Source of the DNA: Herbaspirillum sp. AP02
GTDB taxonomy: Bacteria; Pseudomonadota; Gammaproteobacteria; Burkholderiales; Burkholderiaceae_D
Reading direction: 5' to 3'
Length of the DNA stretch: 64,000 bases
Assembly: GCF_015767275.1 (NCBI RefSeq)
Contig: NZ_JADWMY010000002.1
Coordinates: 492,930 to 556,929 of the forward strand
Part shown: positions 53,849 to 63,111 of the stretch, in pieces
Layout of the letters: every line of letters begins with the position of its first letter
How positions within the stretch are numbered: the first letter of the stretch is position 1
The notes under the pieces: model-generated
What the model saw: the letters and a program-made list of their open reading frames with translations, nothing else
Told to the model about the DNA's origin: nothing
The model's database searches: none
Program-made: the position numbers and the translations under genes

Positions 53849-54889
53849 ATGGCAAACAACATCCATTCCGCAGCGTCCGCATCCACCATGGCCAATACCG
53901 CTTCCTCCTCGGGCCTGCGCGCCCGCCTGTTCAACCCGGCCGCCCGCCAGAAGCTGCTGGCCTTCGCCAGCCTGCTGCTGCTGATCGTGTTCTTCAGCGT
54001 CGCCTCGCCCAATTTCATGGAAGTGGACAACCTGGTCAGCATCCTGCAATCGACCGCCGTCAACGGCGTGCTGGCCATCGCCTGCACCTACGTCATCATC
54101 ACTTCCGGCATCGACCTGTCGGTGGGCACCATGATGACCTTCTGTGCCGTCATGGCCGGGGTGGTGCTGACCAACTGGGGCATGCCGCTGCCACTGGGCA
54201 TCGCCGCCGCGATCTTCTTCGGTGCGCTCTCGGGCTGGGTCTCCGGCATGGTGATCGCCAAGCTGAAGGTGCCGCCCTTCATTGCCACGCTGGGCATGAT
54301 GATGCTCTTGAAAGGCCTGTCGCTGGTGATTTCCGGCACACGGCCGATCTACTTCAACGATACCGAAGGCTTCTCTGCCATCGCCCAGGATTCGCTGATC
54401 GGCGACCTGATCCCGGCGCTGCCGATTCCCAATGCGGTGCTGATCCTGTTCCTGGTGGCCATCGGCGCCTCCATCATCCTCAACAAGACGGTGTTCGGCC
54501 GCTATACCTTCGCCCTGGGCAGCAACGAGGAAGCGCTGCGCCTGTCGGGCGTGAAGGTGGATTTCTGGAAGGTCGCGGTCTATACCTTCTCGGGCGCCAT
54601 CTGCGGCATCGCCGGCCTGATCATCGCGTCCCGCCTGAACTCGGCGCAGCCGGCGCTGGGCCAGGGTTACGAGCTGGACGCCATTGCCGCCGTGGTGATC
54701 GGCGGTACCTCGCTCTCGGGTGGCACCGGCACCATCATGGGCACCATCATCGGCGCCTTCATCATGAGCGTGCTGGTCAATGGCCTGCGCATCATGTCGG
54801 TGGCGCAGGAGTGGCAGACGGTGGTGACCGGGGTGATCATCATCCTGGCGGTCTACCTGGACATCCTGCGCCGTCGTCGTCGCGCCTGA
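53849..54889 (+). CDS. Sugar ABC transporter permease (RbsC-like)
   Basis: 346-residue permease of the ribose-type importers: GIDLSVGTMMTFCAVM motif, LKVPPFIATLGMMMLLKG, and GGTSLSGGTGTIMGTIIGAF near the end, about 8-10 membrane segments. CAGAG-type weak ribosome-binding site before the ATG. Partner of the ATPase upstream and binding protein downstream. Confidence 0.94.
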   Translation: MANNIHSAASASTMANTASSSGLRARLFNPAARQKLLAFASLLLLIVFFSVASPNFMEVDNLVSILQSTAVNGVLAIACTYVIITSGIDLSVGTMMTFCAVMAGVVLTNWGMPLPLGIAAAIFFGALSGWVSGMVIAKLKVPPFIATLGMMMLLKGLSLVISGTRPIYFNDTEGFSAIAQDSLIGDLIPALPIPNAVLILFLVAIGASIILNKTVFGRYTFALGSNEEALRLSGVKVDFWKVAVYTFSGAICGIAGLIIASRLNSAQPALGQGYELDAIAAVVIGGTSLSGGTGTIMGTIIGAFIMSVLVNGLRIMSVAQEWQTVVTGVIIILAVYLDILRRRRRA

Positions 54890-54998
54890 ACCGGTATCCA
54901 CATCAGCCACAGCAGCAGTATTCGCAGTAGCAATGCAAGCCCCGCCGGGCAACGCCAATGTCCGGCACTCCATCATCGATAACAAAAGGAGACTTACC

Positions 54999-55937
54999 GT
55001 GTTCAAGAAACAACTACTGGGCGCTGCCCTGGGCCTGGCCTTCGCTGTCGGCGGTTCGGCCGCACAGGCGCAGGAAGTGTATGTGCCGCTCATTTCCAAG
55101 GGCTTCCAGCACCAGTTCTGGCAGGCCGTGAAAGCCGGCGCCGACCAGGCCGGGAAGGACCTGAAGGTGAAGGTCACCTTCGAAGGTCCCGAGACCGAGG
55201 CCATGGTCGACAAGCAGATCGACATGCTCTCCGCCGCGCTGGCCAAGAAGCCGCAGGCCATCGGCTTTGCCGCCCTGGACAGCAAGGCCGCTATTCCGCT
55301 GCTGAAGAAGGCGCAGGCCGCCAAGATCCCGGTGGTGGCCTTCGACTCGGGTGTCGATAGCGACATCCCGGTCACTACCGCCACCACCGACAACCGTGCC
55401 GCCGCTGCGCTGGCGGCCGACAAGATGGCCGAACTGGTGGGCAAGGAAGGCGAAGTCGCCGTGGTCGCCCACGACCAGACCAGCCGCACCGGCATCGACC
55501 GCCGCGACGGCTTCCTGGAACGCATCAAGGCCAACTATCCCAAGATCAAGGTGGTCAGCGTGCAATATGGTGCCGGCGACCAGTTGAAATCCACCGAAGT
55601 CACCAAGTCCATCCTGCAGGCCTATCCCAAGATCAAGGGCATCTTCGGCACCAACGAAGGCTCGGCCATCGGCGTGGTCAATGGCGTGAAGGAAATGAAG
55701 CGCAAGATCATCATCATCGGCTATGACTCCGGCAAGCAGCAGAAGGATGCGATCCGCGAAGGCGTGATGGCCGGCGCCATCACCCAGAACCCGGTGGGTA
55801 TCGGCTACAAGACGGTGGAAGCGGCGGTCAAGGCGATCAAGGGCGAGAAGCTGCCCAAGGTCATCGATACTGGCTTCTACTGGTACGACAAGAGCAACAT
55901 CGACGACGCCAAGATCGCGGCCGTACTGTACGACTGA
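54999..55937 (+). CDS. Sugar ABC transporter substrate-binding protein (fucose-type operon)
   Basis: 312-residue periplasmic binding protein. GTG start at 54999 with AAAGGAGA upstream begins the signal peptide, which ends AQA|Q at residue 24; an ATG at 54933 has no such site. Mature chain VYVPLISKGFQHQFWQAVKAGA is RbsB/Peripla_BP_4-like. Unlike the other two importers here the binding protein is encoded last. Ligand inferred as L-fucose or another 6-deoxy/hexose sugar from its neighbours. Confidence 0.93.
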   Translation: MFKKQLLGAALGLAFAVGGSAAQAQEVYVPLISKGFQHQFWQAVKAGADQAGKDLKVKVTFEGPETEAMVDKQIDMLSAALAKKPQAIGFAALDSKAAIPLLKKAQAAKIPVVAFDSGVDSDIPVTTATTDNRAAAALAADKMAELVGKEGEVAVVAHDQTSRTGIDRRDGFLERIKANYPKIKVVSVQYGAGDQLKSTEVTKSILQAYPKIKGIFGTNEGSAIGVVNGVKEMKRKIIIIGYDSGKQQKDAIREGVMAGAITQNPVGIGYKTVEAAVKAIKGEKLPKVIDTGFYWYDKSNIDDAKIAAVLYD

Positions 55938-56001
55938 TCGCGACGTACGTGATCTGACATGAGTTGGCCGGAGGCCCCCGGCCTCCCTCGTCCCTGGACA
56001 T

Positions 56002-56031
56002 GGGCGTCGCCCACGGCGGCGCCCGGTTTTT
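56002..56031 (+). terminator. Probable terminator after the binding-protein gene
   Basis: GGGCGTCGCC (56002-56011) with GGCGGCGCCC (56015-56024), 3-base loop, then GG and five T. May be partial because a related gene follows. Confidence 0.65.
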
Positions 56032-56118
56032 CCGTATTCCTTTTCCGCATGCCGTCTGCCGGTCCGGTACCACGCCCGCCGGCGATCCGTCCCAGTCCTG
56101 CCCCTCGAAGAGACCATC

Positions 56119-56988
56119 ATGAAGCCGCATCGCATCGACGCCCATCAGCACTTCTGGTTCTACCAGCCCGACGCCTACCCCTGGATCGGCCGCGGCATGG
56201 AGCTGCTGGCCTGCGACCGCACGCCCGGCCAATTGCAGCCCGTGCTGGCCGCCGAAGGGCTGGAACAGTCCATCGCCGTGCAGGCCCGCGCCGGCCGCGA
56301 GGAGACCGAATTCCTGCTCGATCTGGCACGCAGTAACCGACGCATCGCCGGCGTGGTCGGCTGGGAAGATCTCTCTTCGCCACATCTGGCGGCCAATGTG
56401 GAGCGATGGGGAAGCGACAAGCTGGTGGGCTTTCGCCACCAGTTGCAGGATGAGACCGATGTGAGCGCCTTCGTCGATGCTCCCGCCTTCAATACCGGTA
56501 TCGGCTGGCTGCAGCGACATGGCCTGGTATACGACGTGCTGATCTATGCGCGCCAGATGACGGAGGTGCAGGGCTTCTGCGCCCGTCATGATCGCCACTG
56601 GCTGGTGCTGGATCACCTGGGCAAGCCGGCCCTGGCCGATTTCGGCAAGAGCGAGGCGGTCTTCGCCGACTGGAAGCGCCACCTGCGCGCCCTGGCGGCC
56701 TTGCCGCATGTGGCCTGCAAGCTGTCGGGACTGGTCACGGAGGCAGACTGGCAGCGTGGTCTGCGCCAGAAGGATTACGACAATATCGTGCTCTGCCTGG
56801 ATGCGGCGCTGGACGCCTTCGGCCCGCAGCGCCTGATGTTCGGCTCGGACTGGCCGGTCTGCCTGCTGGCCGCCTCCTATGCCAAGGTGGCCGGGGTGGT
56901 GAGGGAGTGGGCCGCGACCCGGCTGTCGGCGTCCGAACAGGAACAGTTGTGGGGGCAGACGGCCGCGCGCTGCTACGGCCTGGTCTAG
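56119..56988 (+). CDS. Amidohydrolase-2 family lactonase (L-fuconolactonase type)
   Basis: 289-residue metal-dependent hydrolase of the TIM-barrel amidohydrolase family. IDAHQHFW near the start supplies two His ligands, HQLQDE, DHLGKP and FGSDWPVC supply the remaining conserved residues, the last Asp being catalytic. Matches L-fucono-1,5-lactonase-type enzymes that accompany fuconate dehydratase. Two lactonases of unrelated fold therefore occur in this island (see the propeller at 47415). Confidence 0.9.
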   Translation: MKPHRIDAHQHFWFYQPDAYPWIGRGMELLACDRTPGQLQPVLAAEGLEQSIAVQARAGREETEFLLDLARSNRRIAGVVGWEDLSSPHLAANVERWGSDKLVGFRHQLQDETDVSAFVDAPAFNTGIGWLQRHGLVYDVLIYARQMTEVQGFCARHDRHWLVLDHLGKPALADFGKSEAVFADWKRHLRALAALPHVACKLSGLVTEADWQRGLRQKDYDNIVLCLDAALDAFGPQRLMFGSDWPVCLLAASYAKVAGVVREWAATRLSASEQEQLWGQTAARCYGLV

Positions 56989-57006
56989 GGCGACCCCTTT
57001 GCTTGC

Positions 57007-57618
57007 CTAATCCCGCGTGAAACCGTTGAAGGCCACGTGCAGCATGTACTTCACGATGTCCTCCGTGCTCATCTTGCTGAACTTCTGCAGGTAGTCCACC
57101 GCCGGATCACAGGTGCGGGCGTAGTAGCTGTACAGGATCACATCGCTGGGCAGCGCGGCGTCGAGTTCGCCGCTCTTCTGTGCTTCCTTGACCAGCTTTT
57201 CCAGCTGGCCGTTGAGCTTGAGCACCCGCATCACATACTTGACGTTGCGCATGAGCATGTCGCGCACCGGCGCACTGGTCGACGGCAGGAAGGGCAGGCC
57301 GCCCTCCAGTCGCACCCGCAACGCCCATTCCAGCATCGCCTCCAGCTTGCCACGCGGGCTGGGGATGCCCTCCAGCTGCGCCAGCTGGTCGATGGCACCG
57401 TCGATGAGACGGATCATGGTCTCGCCGACCAATTCTTCCTTGGACTTGAAATGCTTGTACAGGCTGGGTTTGGAGATACCCACCGCACCGGCGACATCGT
57501 CCATCGTCATCAGGTCATAGCCCTTGCTGCCCAGTACCGACGTGGCAGCGTCCAGGATGGCGTTTTCCCGTAATTTGAAGGCTTGATCCTTGAAGCTCAG
57601 TTTGCCGAAAATACTCAT
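57007..57618 (-). CDS. TetR/AcrR-family regulator
   Basis: 203-residue TetR regulator. N-terminal helix-turn-helix: ILDAATSVLGSKGYDLMTMDDVA then GISKPSLYKHFKSKEEL (about residues 20-63). The C-terminal ligand domain is divergent. Transcribed away from the lipid operon at 57805, with three TTGGTAG repeats beginning at its own start codon. Probable repressor of both itself and the operon. Confidence 0.9.
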   Translation of the reverse strand: MSIFGKLSFKDQAFKLRENAILDAATSVLGSKGYDLMTMDDVAGAVGISKPSLYKHFKSKEELVGETMIRLIDGAIDQLAQLEGIPSPRGKLEAMLEWALRVRLEGGLPFLPSTSAPVRDMLMRNVKYVMRVLKLNGQLEKLVKEAQKSGELDAALPSDVILYSYYARTCDPAVDYLQKFSKMSTEDIVKYMLHVAFNGFTRD

Positions 57619-57664
57619 TGGTAGTTTAAGTTACTAATTGGTAGATTTTATTTTTCTTTGGTAG
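57618..57664. promoter_or_regulatory. Triple TTGGTAG operator repeat
   Basis: TTGGTAG occurs at 57618-57624, 57638-57644 and 57658-57664, spaced exactly 20 bp (about two helix turns), with partial inverted copies (TTACTAA at 57631-57637). Fits cooperative binding of TetR dimers on one DNA face. Confidence 0.7.
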
Positions 57665-57804
57665 TAATCTTAGCACCTAAATCGCGGCGGGGTAGCAATA
57701 CTACGACGCCATAGCAGACCGGCAGACAAAAAGAGTCCAGGCGGCAGGCGCCGCCCGGCTGAGGGCAGCACCCCAAAAACAAAGACACAGGTGGACAAGA
57801 TTTC

Positions 57805-59115
57805 ATGAATCCAGGTACAGCAGCCATCGAGCAGGCATCAGGACAGCGCATCGCCGTCATCGGCGCCGGCATTTCCGGCCTGGCCAGTGCCTATCTGTTG
57901 GCGCGCCGGCACCGGGTGGTGCTGTTCGAGTCCGCGCCCACCCTGGGCGGGCATGCCAATACCGTCGACATCGCGCCGCAGGGCGTACCGTTCCCGGTCG
58001 ATACGGGTTTTCTGGTCTTCAATGACTGGACCTATCCCAACCTGATCGCCCTGTTCGATGAATTGAAGGTCGAGACCTACGACACCGACATGTCCTTCGG
58101 CGTCTCGATGGATGAGGGCCGCTTCGAATGGGCCGGCACCAGTCTGGACACCGTCTTCGCCCAGCGCAAGCGCCTGCTGCAGCCGTCCTTCCTGGGCATG
58201 CTGCGCGACATCCTGCGCTTCAACCGCGCCGCCCATGCCAACCTGGCGGCCTGCGATGGCCACCCGGTGAGCCTGCGCCAGTTGTTGAAGGAGGGCGGCT
58301 ACGGCGCCCTGTTCAGCGATGCCTATCTGATCCCCATGGCGGCCGCCATCTGGTCCAGTTCGCCCTCGGACATCCTGGATTTCCCGGCCGCCACCTTCCT
58401 GCGCTTCTGCATCAATCACGGCCTGCTGCAGGTGAACAATCGTCCGCGCTGGCGTACCGTGCGCGGCGGCTCGCGCCAGTATGTACGTCGCATCGCCGCC
58501 ACCCTCGACGATGTGCGCCTGGGCAGCCGCCTGGACAGCGTCACCCGCAACGAACGCGGCGTGCTGGTGCGCAGCGGCGGGGCCGAGCCACGCGAGGAAC
58601 AGTTCGACGCCGTCGTCTTCGCCACCCACGCCCCGCAGACGCTGACCCTGCTGCAGGACGCCACCATCGAGGAACATCAGCTGCTCTCCGCTGTGCGCTA
58701 CCAGGCCAATACCGCCTGGCTGCACAGCGACACTACCCTCATGCCGGTGCTGCCGAAGGTATGGTCGGCCTGGAATTACCTGGGCTCGCATCACGACGAC
58801 GGCCGCCGTGCGGTCTGCGTGAGCTACTGGCTGAACCGCCTGCAGGACCTGCCTTGCCAGACTGACGTCATCCTCACCCTGAACCCGCCGCAGGCACCGC
58901 ATCCGGCCACAGTGATGGGCCGCTTCGACTACGAGCACCCGGTGTTCGACCAGCCCGCCATCGATGCCCAGCGGCGCCTGCCGCAGATCCAGGGGCGCCA
59001 CCGGGCCTGGTTTGCCGGCGCCTGGACCGGCTATGGCTTCCATGAAGACGGCTTGAAATCGGCGCTGCGGGTGAGTCAGGACTTCGGCGTGTTGCCGGAC
59101 TGGGCGAGCCTGTGA
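57805..59115 (+). CDS. FAD-dependent amine-oxidase-like oxidoreductase (CFA-cluster type)
   Basis: 436-residue flavoprotein. FAD-binding motif IAVIGAGISGLASAYLL at residues 16-32, FESAPTLGGHANTV second motif, and C-terminal GAWTGYGFHEDGLKSAL typical of the amine oxidase/desaturase-like proteins found beside cyclopropane fatty acid synthase. Role in lipid modification is unknown; proposed to oxidise a membrane acyl chain. First gene of the operon; ends in a GTGA overlap with the next. Confidence 0.88.
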   Translation: MNPGTAAIEQASGQRIAVIGAGISGLASAYLLARRHRVVLFESAPTLGGHANTVDIAPQGVPFPVDTGFLVFNDWTYPNLIALFDELKVETYDTDMSFGVSMDEGRFEWAGTSLDTVFAQRKRLLQPSFLGMLRDILRFNRAAHANLAACDGHPVSLRQLLKEGGYGALFSDAYLIPMAAAIWSSSPSDILDFPAATFLRFCINHGLLQVNNRPRWRTVRGGSRQYVRRIAATLDDVRLGSRLDSVTRNERGVLVRSGGAEPREEQFDAVVFATHAPQTLTLLQDATIEEHQLLSAVRYQANTAWLHSDTTLMPVLPKVWSAWNYLGSHHDDGRRAVCVSYWLNRLQDLPCQTDVILTLNPPQAPHPATVMGRFDYEHPVFDQPAIDAQRRLPQIQGRHRAWFAGAWTGYGFHEDGLKSALRVSQDFGVLPDWASL

Positions 59116-59963
59116 ACGCCGCCCGCAACCTTACCGACGCTGCCGCGCTGCTGCTGAGCGGGCAGGTGATGCACCAGCGCCTGCGTCCGGTGCGGCACCG
59201 GTTTGTCTATCCCGTCTTTTGCGTGCGCCTGGACCTGGCGCGCACCGTCGAGGTGAACAACGCCTGGTTCGGCGTGGATCGCCGGCGGCTGATGTGCGTG
59301 CGTACCCGTGACTATGGCCCGCGTGATGGCAGCGACCTCGGCGCCTGGGTGCGCGGCCATCTGCAGCAGGCCGGCTTGCCGCAAGAGGGTGCCATCTGGC
59401 TGCAGACCTTCCCGCGCCTGTTCGGCTTCGTGTTCAACCCGGTCAGTTTCTTTTTCTGTCACGACCGCGACGGTGCCTTGCGCGCCGTCCTGGCCGAGGT
59501 CAACAGCACCTTTGGCGAGACCCAGCACTACCTGCTCTCGGCCCCGGGGCAGGGCGTGATCGATGAACACACGCGCCTGCTCTGCAACAAGCTGATGCAT
59601 GTCTCGCCCTTCTGCGAGGTGCGTGGTTTCTATCGCTTCCGCTTCCGCGACCATGCTGGCCGCCGTGCTGAGCAAGACGACACCGCCTTCGTCGGCATCG
59701 ATTATTACGACCTCGGCCAACCCGCCGAGGTGGGCACTGGCTTGCAGCCCCTGATGCGCACCTCCATCGGTGGCCACCTGCAGCCCCTGACTACCACCAC
59801 GGCCTTTGCCGCACTGTGCGCGCAGCCGCTGCTCACCCTCGGCGTGGTCGCCCGCATTCATTGGCAGGCCTTGCTGCTGTGGCGCAAGCGCGTGCCCTGG
59901 TTCAGCAAGCCCGAACGCAGCAGCGCCACAGGAACACCCTCCGGAAAGGAAACCCTATCGTGA
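59112..59963 (+). CDS. DUF1365 family protein
   Basis: 283-residue DUF1365 protein starting at GTG 59112 inside the preceding stop. Conserved features: GQVMHQRLRPVRHRFVY, FGFVFNPVSFFFCHD, VNSTFGETQHYLL and KLMHVSPFCEV with FRFRD. No known catalytic activity; it always travels with the FAD protein and cyclopropane synthase. Ends in another GTGA overlap. Confidence 0.88.
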   Translation: MNAARNLTDAAALLLSGQVMHQRLRPVRHRFVYPVFCVRLDLARTVEVNNAWFGVDRRRLMCVRTRDYGPRDGSDLGAWVRGHLQQAGLPQEGAIWLQTFPRLFGFVFNPVSFFFCHDRDGALRAVLAEVNSTFGETQHYLLSAPGQGVIDEHTRLLCNKLMHVSPFCEVRGFYRFRFRDHAGRRAEQDDTAFVGIDYYDLGQPAEVGTGLQPLMRTSIGGHLQPLTTTTAFAALCAQPLLTLGVVARIHWQALLLWRKRVPWFSKPERSSATGTPSGKETLS

Positions 59964-61171
59964 ACCATAGCCCCGCATTGCAGACCCCTGGCCGGCGCAT
60001 CGGCTCCATGTCGGCCCGCCTGTTCCTGGCGATGCTGGAACGGCTGAATCACGGTCACCTGGAGCTGATCACGCCACATGGCACCACGCTCACCTTCGGT
60101 GATCTGCGCCAGCCGCCCAGCGCGCAGTTGCGCATCCTCGACTGGCGCGCCTGCAGCGCCATCCTGCGTGCCGGCGACATCGGTTTCGGCGAAGCCTACG
60201 GCAACGGCTGGGTCGACACCCCTGACCTGGCCGCACTGCTGCGCCTGGCCATGCGCAACCGCCAGGCGCTCTCCAGTGCCGTCGAAGGCGGTCGCCTGGC
60301 GTCGTGGTGGTATCGCCTGCGCCACCTGCTGCGCTCCAACACGCGCACCGGCAGCCGCCGCAATATCCACGCGCATTACGACCTGGGCAATGACTTCTAC
60401 CAGCTGTGGCTGGACCCCAGCATGACCTACTCCAGCGCCATCTTCAGCCAGCCCGGCCAGAGCCTGGCCTCGGCGCAGGCGGCCAAGTACCAGCGCATCA
60501 TCGACCAGCTCGGCCTGTGCAGCGGCGACCGGGTGCTGGAGATCGGCTGCGGCTGGGGTGGCTTTGCCGAGCATGCGGCGCGCCTGGGGATCCGCGTGCA
60601 CGGCGTGACCATCTCTCCCGCGCAACTGGCCTTCGCCCAGGAACGCCTGCGCCAACAGCAGCTGGACCACCTGGCGCATCTGGAGCTATGCGACTACCGC
60701 GACCTGGACGGCGAATACGATGCCATCGTCTCCATCGAGATGTTCGAAGCCGTCGGCGAGCGTTTCTGGCAGACCTACTTCGATACGGTTGGAGCACGCC
60801 TGAAAGCGGGCGGTCGCGCCCTGATCCAGTCGATCACCATCGACGAGGCCGTCTTCGAACGCTACCGCGACAGCGCCGACTTCATTCGCGAATTCATCTT
60901 CCCCGGCGGCATGCTGCCCAGCCATGAACGCTTCTCGCGTGGCGCCCAACGGGCTGGCCTGGCCACCCGCGACCGCTTCCATTTCGGACGCGACTATGCC
61001 GAAACCCTGCGCCGCTGGAACGAGACCTTTCTGGCCAGGCGCGAGGCCATCACCGCCCAGGGCTTCGATGAACGCTTCCGTCGCCTGTGGCAGCTGTATT
61101 ACGTGTTCTGTGAAGTCGGCTTCGATGAAGGCCAGACCGATGTGGTGCAGTTCCTCTTGCAAAAGGAGTGA
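59960..61171 (+). CDS. cfa: Cyclopropane-fatty-acid-phospholipid synthase family methyltransferase
   Basis: 403-residue SAM-dependent enzyme adding a methylene bridge to unsaturated acyl chains of membrane phospholipids. Starts at GTG 59960 with AAAGGAA upstream. HAHYDLGNDFYQLWLD, MTYSSAIF, the SAM loop VLEIGCGWGG (residues 192-201), EMFEAVGERFW and the C-terminal FIREFIFPGGMLPS are hallmarks. It could make cyclopropane or, given its neighbours, another methylated fatty acid. Confidence 0.93.
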   Translation: MNHSPALQTPGRRIGSMSARLFLAMLERLNHGHLELITPHGTTLTFGDLRQPPSAQLRILDWRACSAILRAGDIGFGEAYGNGWVDTPDLAALLRLAMRNRQALSSAVEGGRLASWWYRLRHLLRSNTRTGSRRNIHAHYDLGNDFYQLWLDPSMTYSSAIFSQPGQSLASAQAAKYQRIIDQLGLCSGDRVLEIGCGWGGFAEHAARLGIRVHGVTISPAQLAFAQERLRQQQLDHLAHLELCDYRDLDGEYDAIVSIEMFEAVGERFWQTYFDTVGARLKAGGRALIQSITIDEAVFERYRDSADFIREFIFPGGMLPSHERFSRGAQRAGLATRDRFHFGRDYAETLRRWNETFLARREAITAQGFDERFRRLWQLYYVFCEVGFDEGQTDVVQFLLQKE

Positions 61172-61174
61172 GTC

Positions 61175-61753
61175 ATGGATGCCATCGCTGTGCGCAAGGA
61201 AAGTCTGGCGCGTCTGGGGAGCTGGCTGGCATTGATCCTGCTCGCCATGTCGGCACTGGCGCTGGGCGGCTGTGCCTCGCAGCAGTTGTCCGACTATGCC
61301 GGCAAGACCCCGGTGTTCGACCCGGCGGTGTTCTTCAAGGGCCGTACCGAGGCCTGGGGCATGTTCCAGAAGCGCGGCGGCGAGGTGGCGCGGCGCTTCC
61401 ACGTCGTGGTCACCGGCAGCGTCGAGGGCAATACCCTGACCCTGGACGAGCGCTTCCGCTATGACGACGGCCAGACCCAGACCCGCGTCTGGACCCTGGT
61501 GCGCCAGCCCGACAACAGCTGGCGCGGGCGCGCCGGTGACGTCATCGGCGAGGCCATCGGCCACACCACCGGCAACGCCCTGCACTGGAACTACACGCTG
61601 CTGCTGCCAGTGGACGACAAGCAATACGAAGTCCAGATGGATGACTGGATGTACCAGATGGATGAGCGCACCCTCATCAACCGCACCAGCATGCGCAAGT
61701 TCGGGGTTGAAGTCGGCCAGGTCACGCTGTTCTTCCGCAAGGAGGGGGTATGA
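61175..61753 (+). CDS. DUF3833 family lipoprotein
   Basis: 192-residue lipoprotein: hydrophobic stretch LGSWLALILLAMSALAL then lipobox GGC at Cys33. The mature part, rich in beta strands (FKGRTEAWGMFQKR, TRVWTLVRQ, YEVQMDDWMYQMDE), matches DUF3833, a companion of cyclopropane synthase clusters. AAAAGGAG precedes the ATG. Probably periplasmic or outer-membrane lipid handling. Confidence 0.88.
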   Translation: MDAIAVRKESLARLGSWLALILLAMSALALGGCASQQLSDYAGKTPVFDPAVFFKGRTEAWGMFQKRGGEVARRFHVVVTGSVEGNTLTLDERFRYDDGQTQTRVWTLVRQPDNSWRGRAGDVIGEAIGHTTGNALHWNYTLLLPVDDKQYEVQMDDWMYQMDERTLINRTSMRKFGVEVGQVTLFFRKEGV

Positions 61754-62601
61754 GCCTCCACACCAGTCCGCTGCCCAAGCAGGCCACGGCCGAACGCGCC
61801 CCGATCTCGCGGCCGGCAGTGCTGTTCGGTCCCATGAACCAGCCCGTCAGCGACTGGCGCGGCCTGCGCATCTGGCTGGTCGGCGCCTCCAGCGGCATCG
61901 GCGCCGAACTGGCGCGCCAGGCCCTGCAGGCCGGTGCACGCGTGGCGCTCTCGGCGCGCCGCGGCGACGTATTGCAGGAAGTGGCCGCGGCCCACAAGAA
62001 CGCCTTCATCGCGCCGCTCGACGTGCTCTCCCACACTGCCTGGCGCGACCAGCATGCGCGCATCGTGGAAGCCTTCGGCGGCATCGACCTGCTGGTCTTC
62101 TGCGCCGCCAAATACCGGCCCGAGCGCAGTTGGGAAGTGCAGGAAGACGAAGCCGAGCACACCATCCGCACCAACCTCGCCAGCGTCTATTCGGCGCTCG
62201 GTGCGGCGCTGCCGGACATGCTGGCACGCGGCAGCGGCGGCATTGCGCTGGTGGCCAGCGTGGCCGGTTATGTCGGCCTGCCCGGCGCGACCGTCTATGG
62301 TCCGGGCAAGGCGGCGCTGATCAACCTGGCGGAAATTCTTTACAGCGATCTGCGGCCCAGAGGCCTGAATGTCTACCTGATCAACCCGGGTTTCGTGAAG
62401 ACCGACCTGACCGACAAGAACGCATTCCCCATGCCAGCCATCCAGACTCCGCAGCAAGCCGCCAGCGCCATCTGGCGCGGCATTGCCGAAGGCCGCTTCG
62501 AGATCCATTTCCCGCTGCGCTTCACGACCTGGCTGAAGATATTGCGGCTCTTGCCGTTCCGACTGCGTTTCCTGCTGTTTCAACGTTTCCTGCTGAACTG
62601 A
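61750..62601 (+). CDS. Short-chain dehydrogenase of the lipid operon
   Basis: 283-residue SDR with an N-terminal arm of about 35 residues, cofactor motif GASSGIG (45-51), VASVAGYVG and the VYGPGK active-site Tyr/Lys, then a basic hydrophobic C-terminus (LPFRLRFLLFQRFLL) that may bind membrane. Start at ATG 61750 is fixed by AAGGAGG and the ATGA overlap; an ATG at 61834 is a weaker option. Confidence 0.88.
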   Translation: MSLHTSPLPKQATAERAPISRPAVLFGPMNQPVSDWRGLRIWLVGASSGIGAELARQALQAGARVALSARRGDVLQEVAAAHKNAFIAPLDVLSHTAWRDQHARIVEAFGGIDLLVFCAAKYRPERSWEVQEDEAEHTIRTNLASVYSALGAALPDMLARGSGGIALVASVAGYVGLPGATVYGPGKAALINLAEILYSDLRPRGLNVYLINPGFVKTDLTDKNAFPMPAIQTPQQAASAIWRGIAEGRFEIHFPLRFTTWLKILRLLPFRLRFLLFQRFLLN

Positions 62602-62603
62602 CG

Positions 62604-63026
62604 ATGCAGAACCTGGACCGATTACTGGAATGGTATGCCGCGCTGGATCGCACCAGCCTGGAACGGATCGACGAGTTCTATGCGGCCGAGGCCCTGTTCA
62701 AGGACCCGTTCAATGACGTCAAGGGGATACGCTCCATCCGCGCCATCTTCGCGCACATGTTCGCCACCACCGACGATCCGCGTTTTGTGATCCTGGAGCG
62801 CATGGGGCAGGGCGGGCAGGCCTTCGCCACCTGGCGTTTCGAGTTCCGGCTCAAGGGCCGGCATTACACGGTGCTGGGGGTGACGCATTTCCGCTTCGAC
62901 GCACAAGGCCTCGTGAGCGAGCATCGCGACTACTGGGATGCCGCCGAAGAACTCTGGCAGAAACTGCCCGTCATCGGCGCACCGGTCAGGTGGTTGCGCG
63001 GACAGTTCAGGGTCGACCGCCAGTGA
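62604..63026 (+). CDS. SnoaL-like/NTF2-fold protein
   Basis: 140-residue protein of the NTF2/SnoaL-like fold: LLEWYAALDRTSL, AAEALFKDPFNDVKG, HRDYWDAAEELW. Conserved partner in cyclopropane-synthase gene clusters; function unknown. Two bases after the SDR stop, last gene of the operon. Confidence 0.85.
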   Translation: MQNLDRLLEWYAALDRTSLERIDEFYAAEALFKDPFNDVKGIRSIRAIFAHMFATTDDPRFVILERMGQGGQAFATWRFEFRLKGRHYTVLGVTHFRFDAQGLVSEHRDYWDAAEELWQKLPVIGAPVRWLRGQFRVDRQ

Positions 63027-63111
63027 ACAGCCGCAAGGGCCATGGCGGAGCGGGTGGTTGAGGCTGGGTGAAGGTGGCTGATGGGCTTAATTCAGCCCGG
63101 CCGGAGCGGGA

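Noticed and set aside
57648..57872. 74-codon minus-strand frame upstream of the lipid operon
   Set aside because: Overlaps the operator repeats and the start of the FAD gene; no ribosome-binding site or homology.
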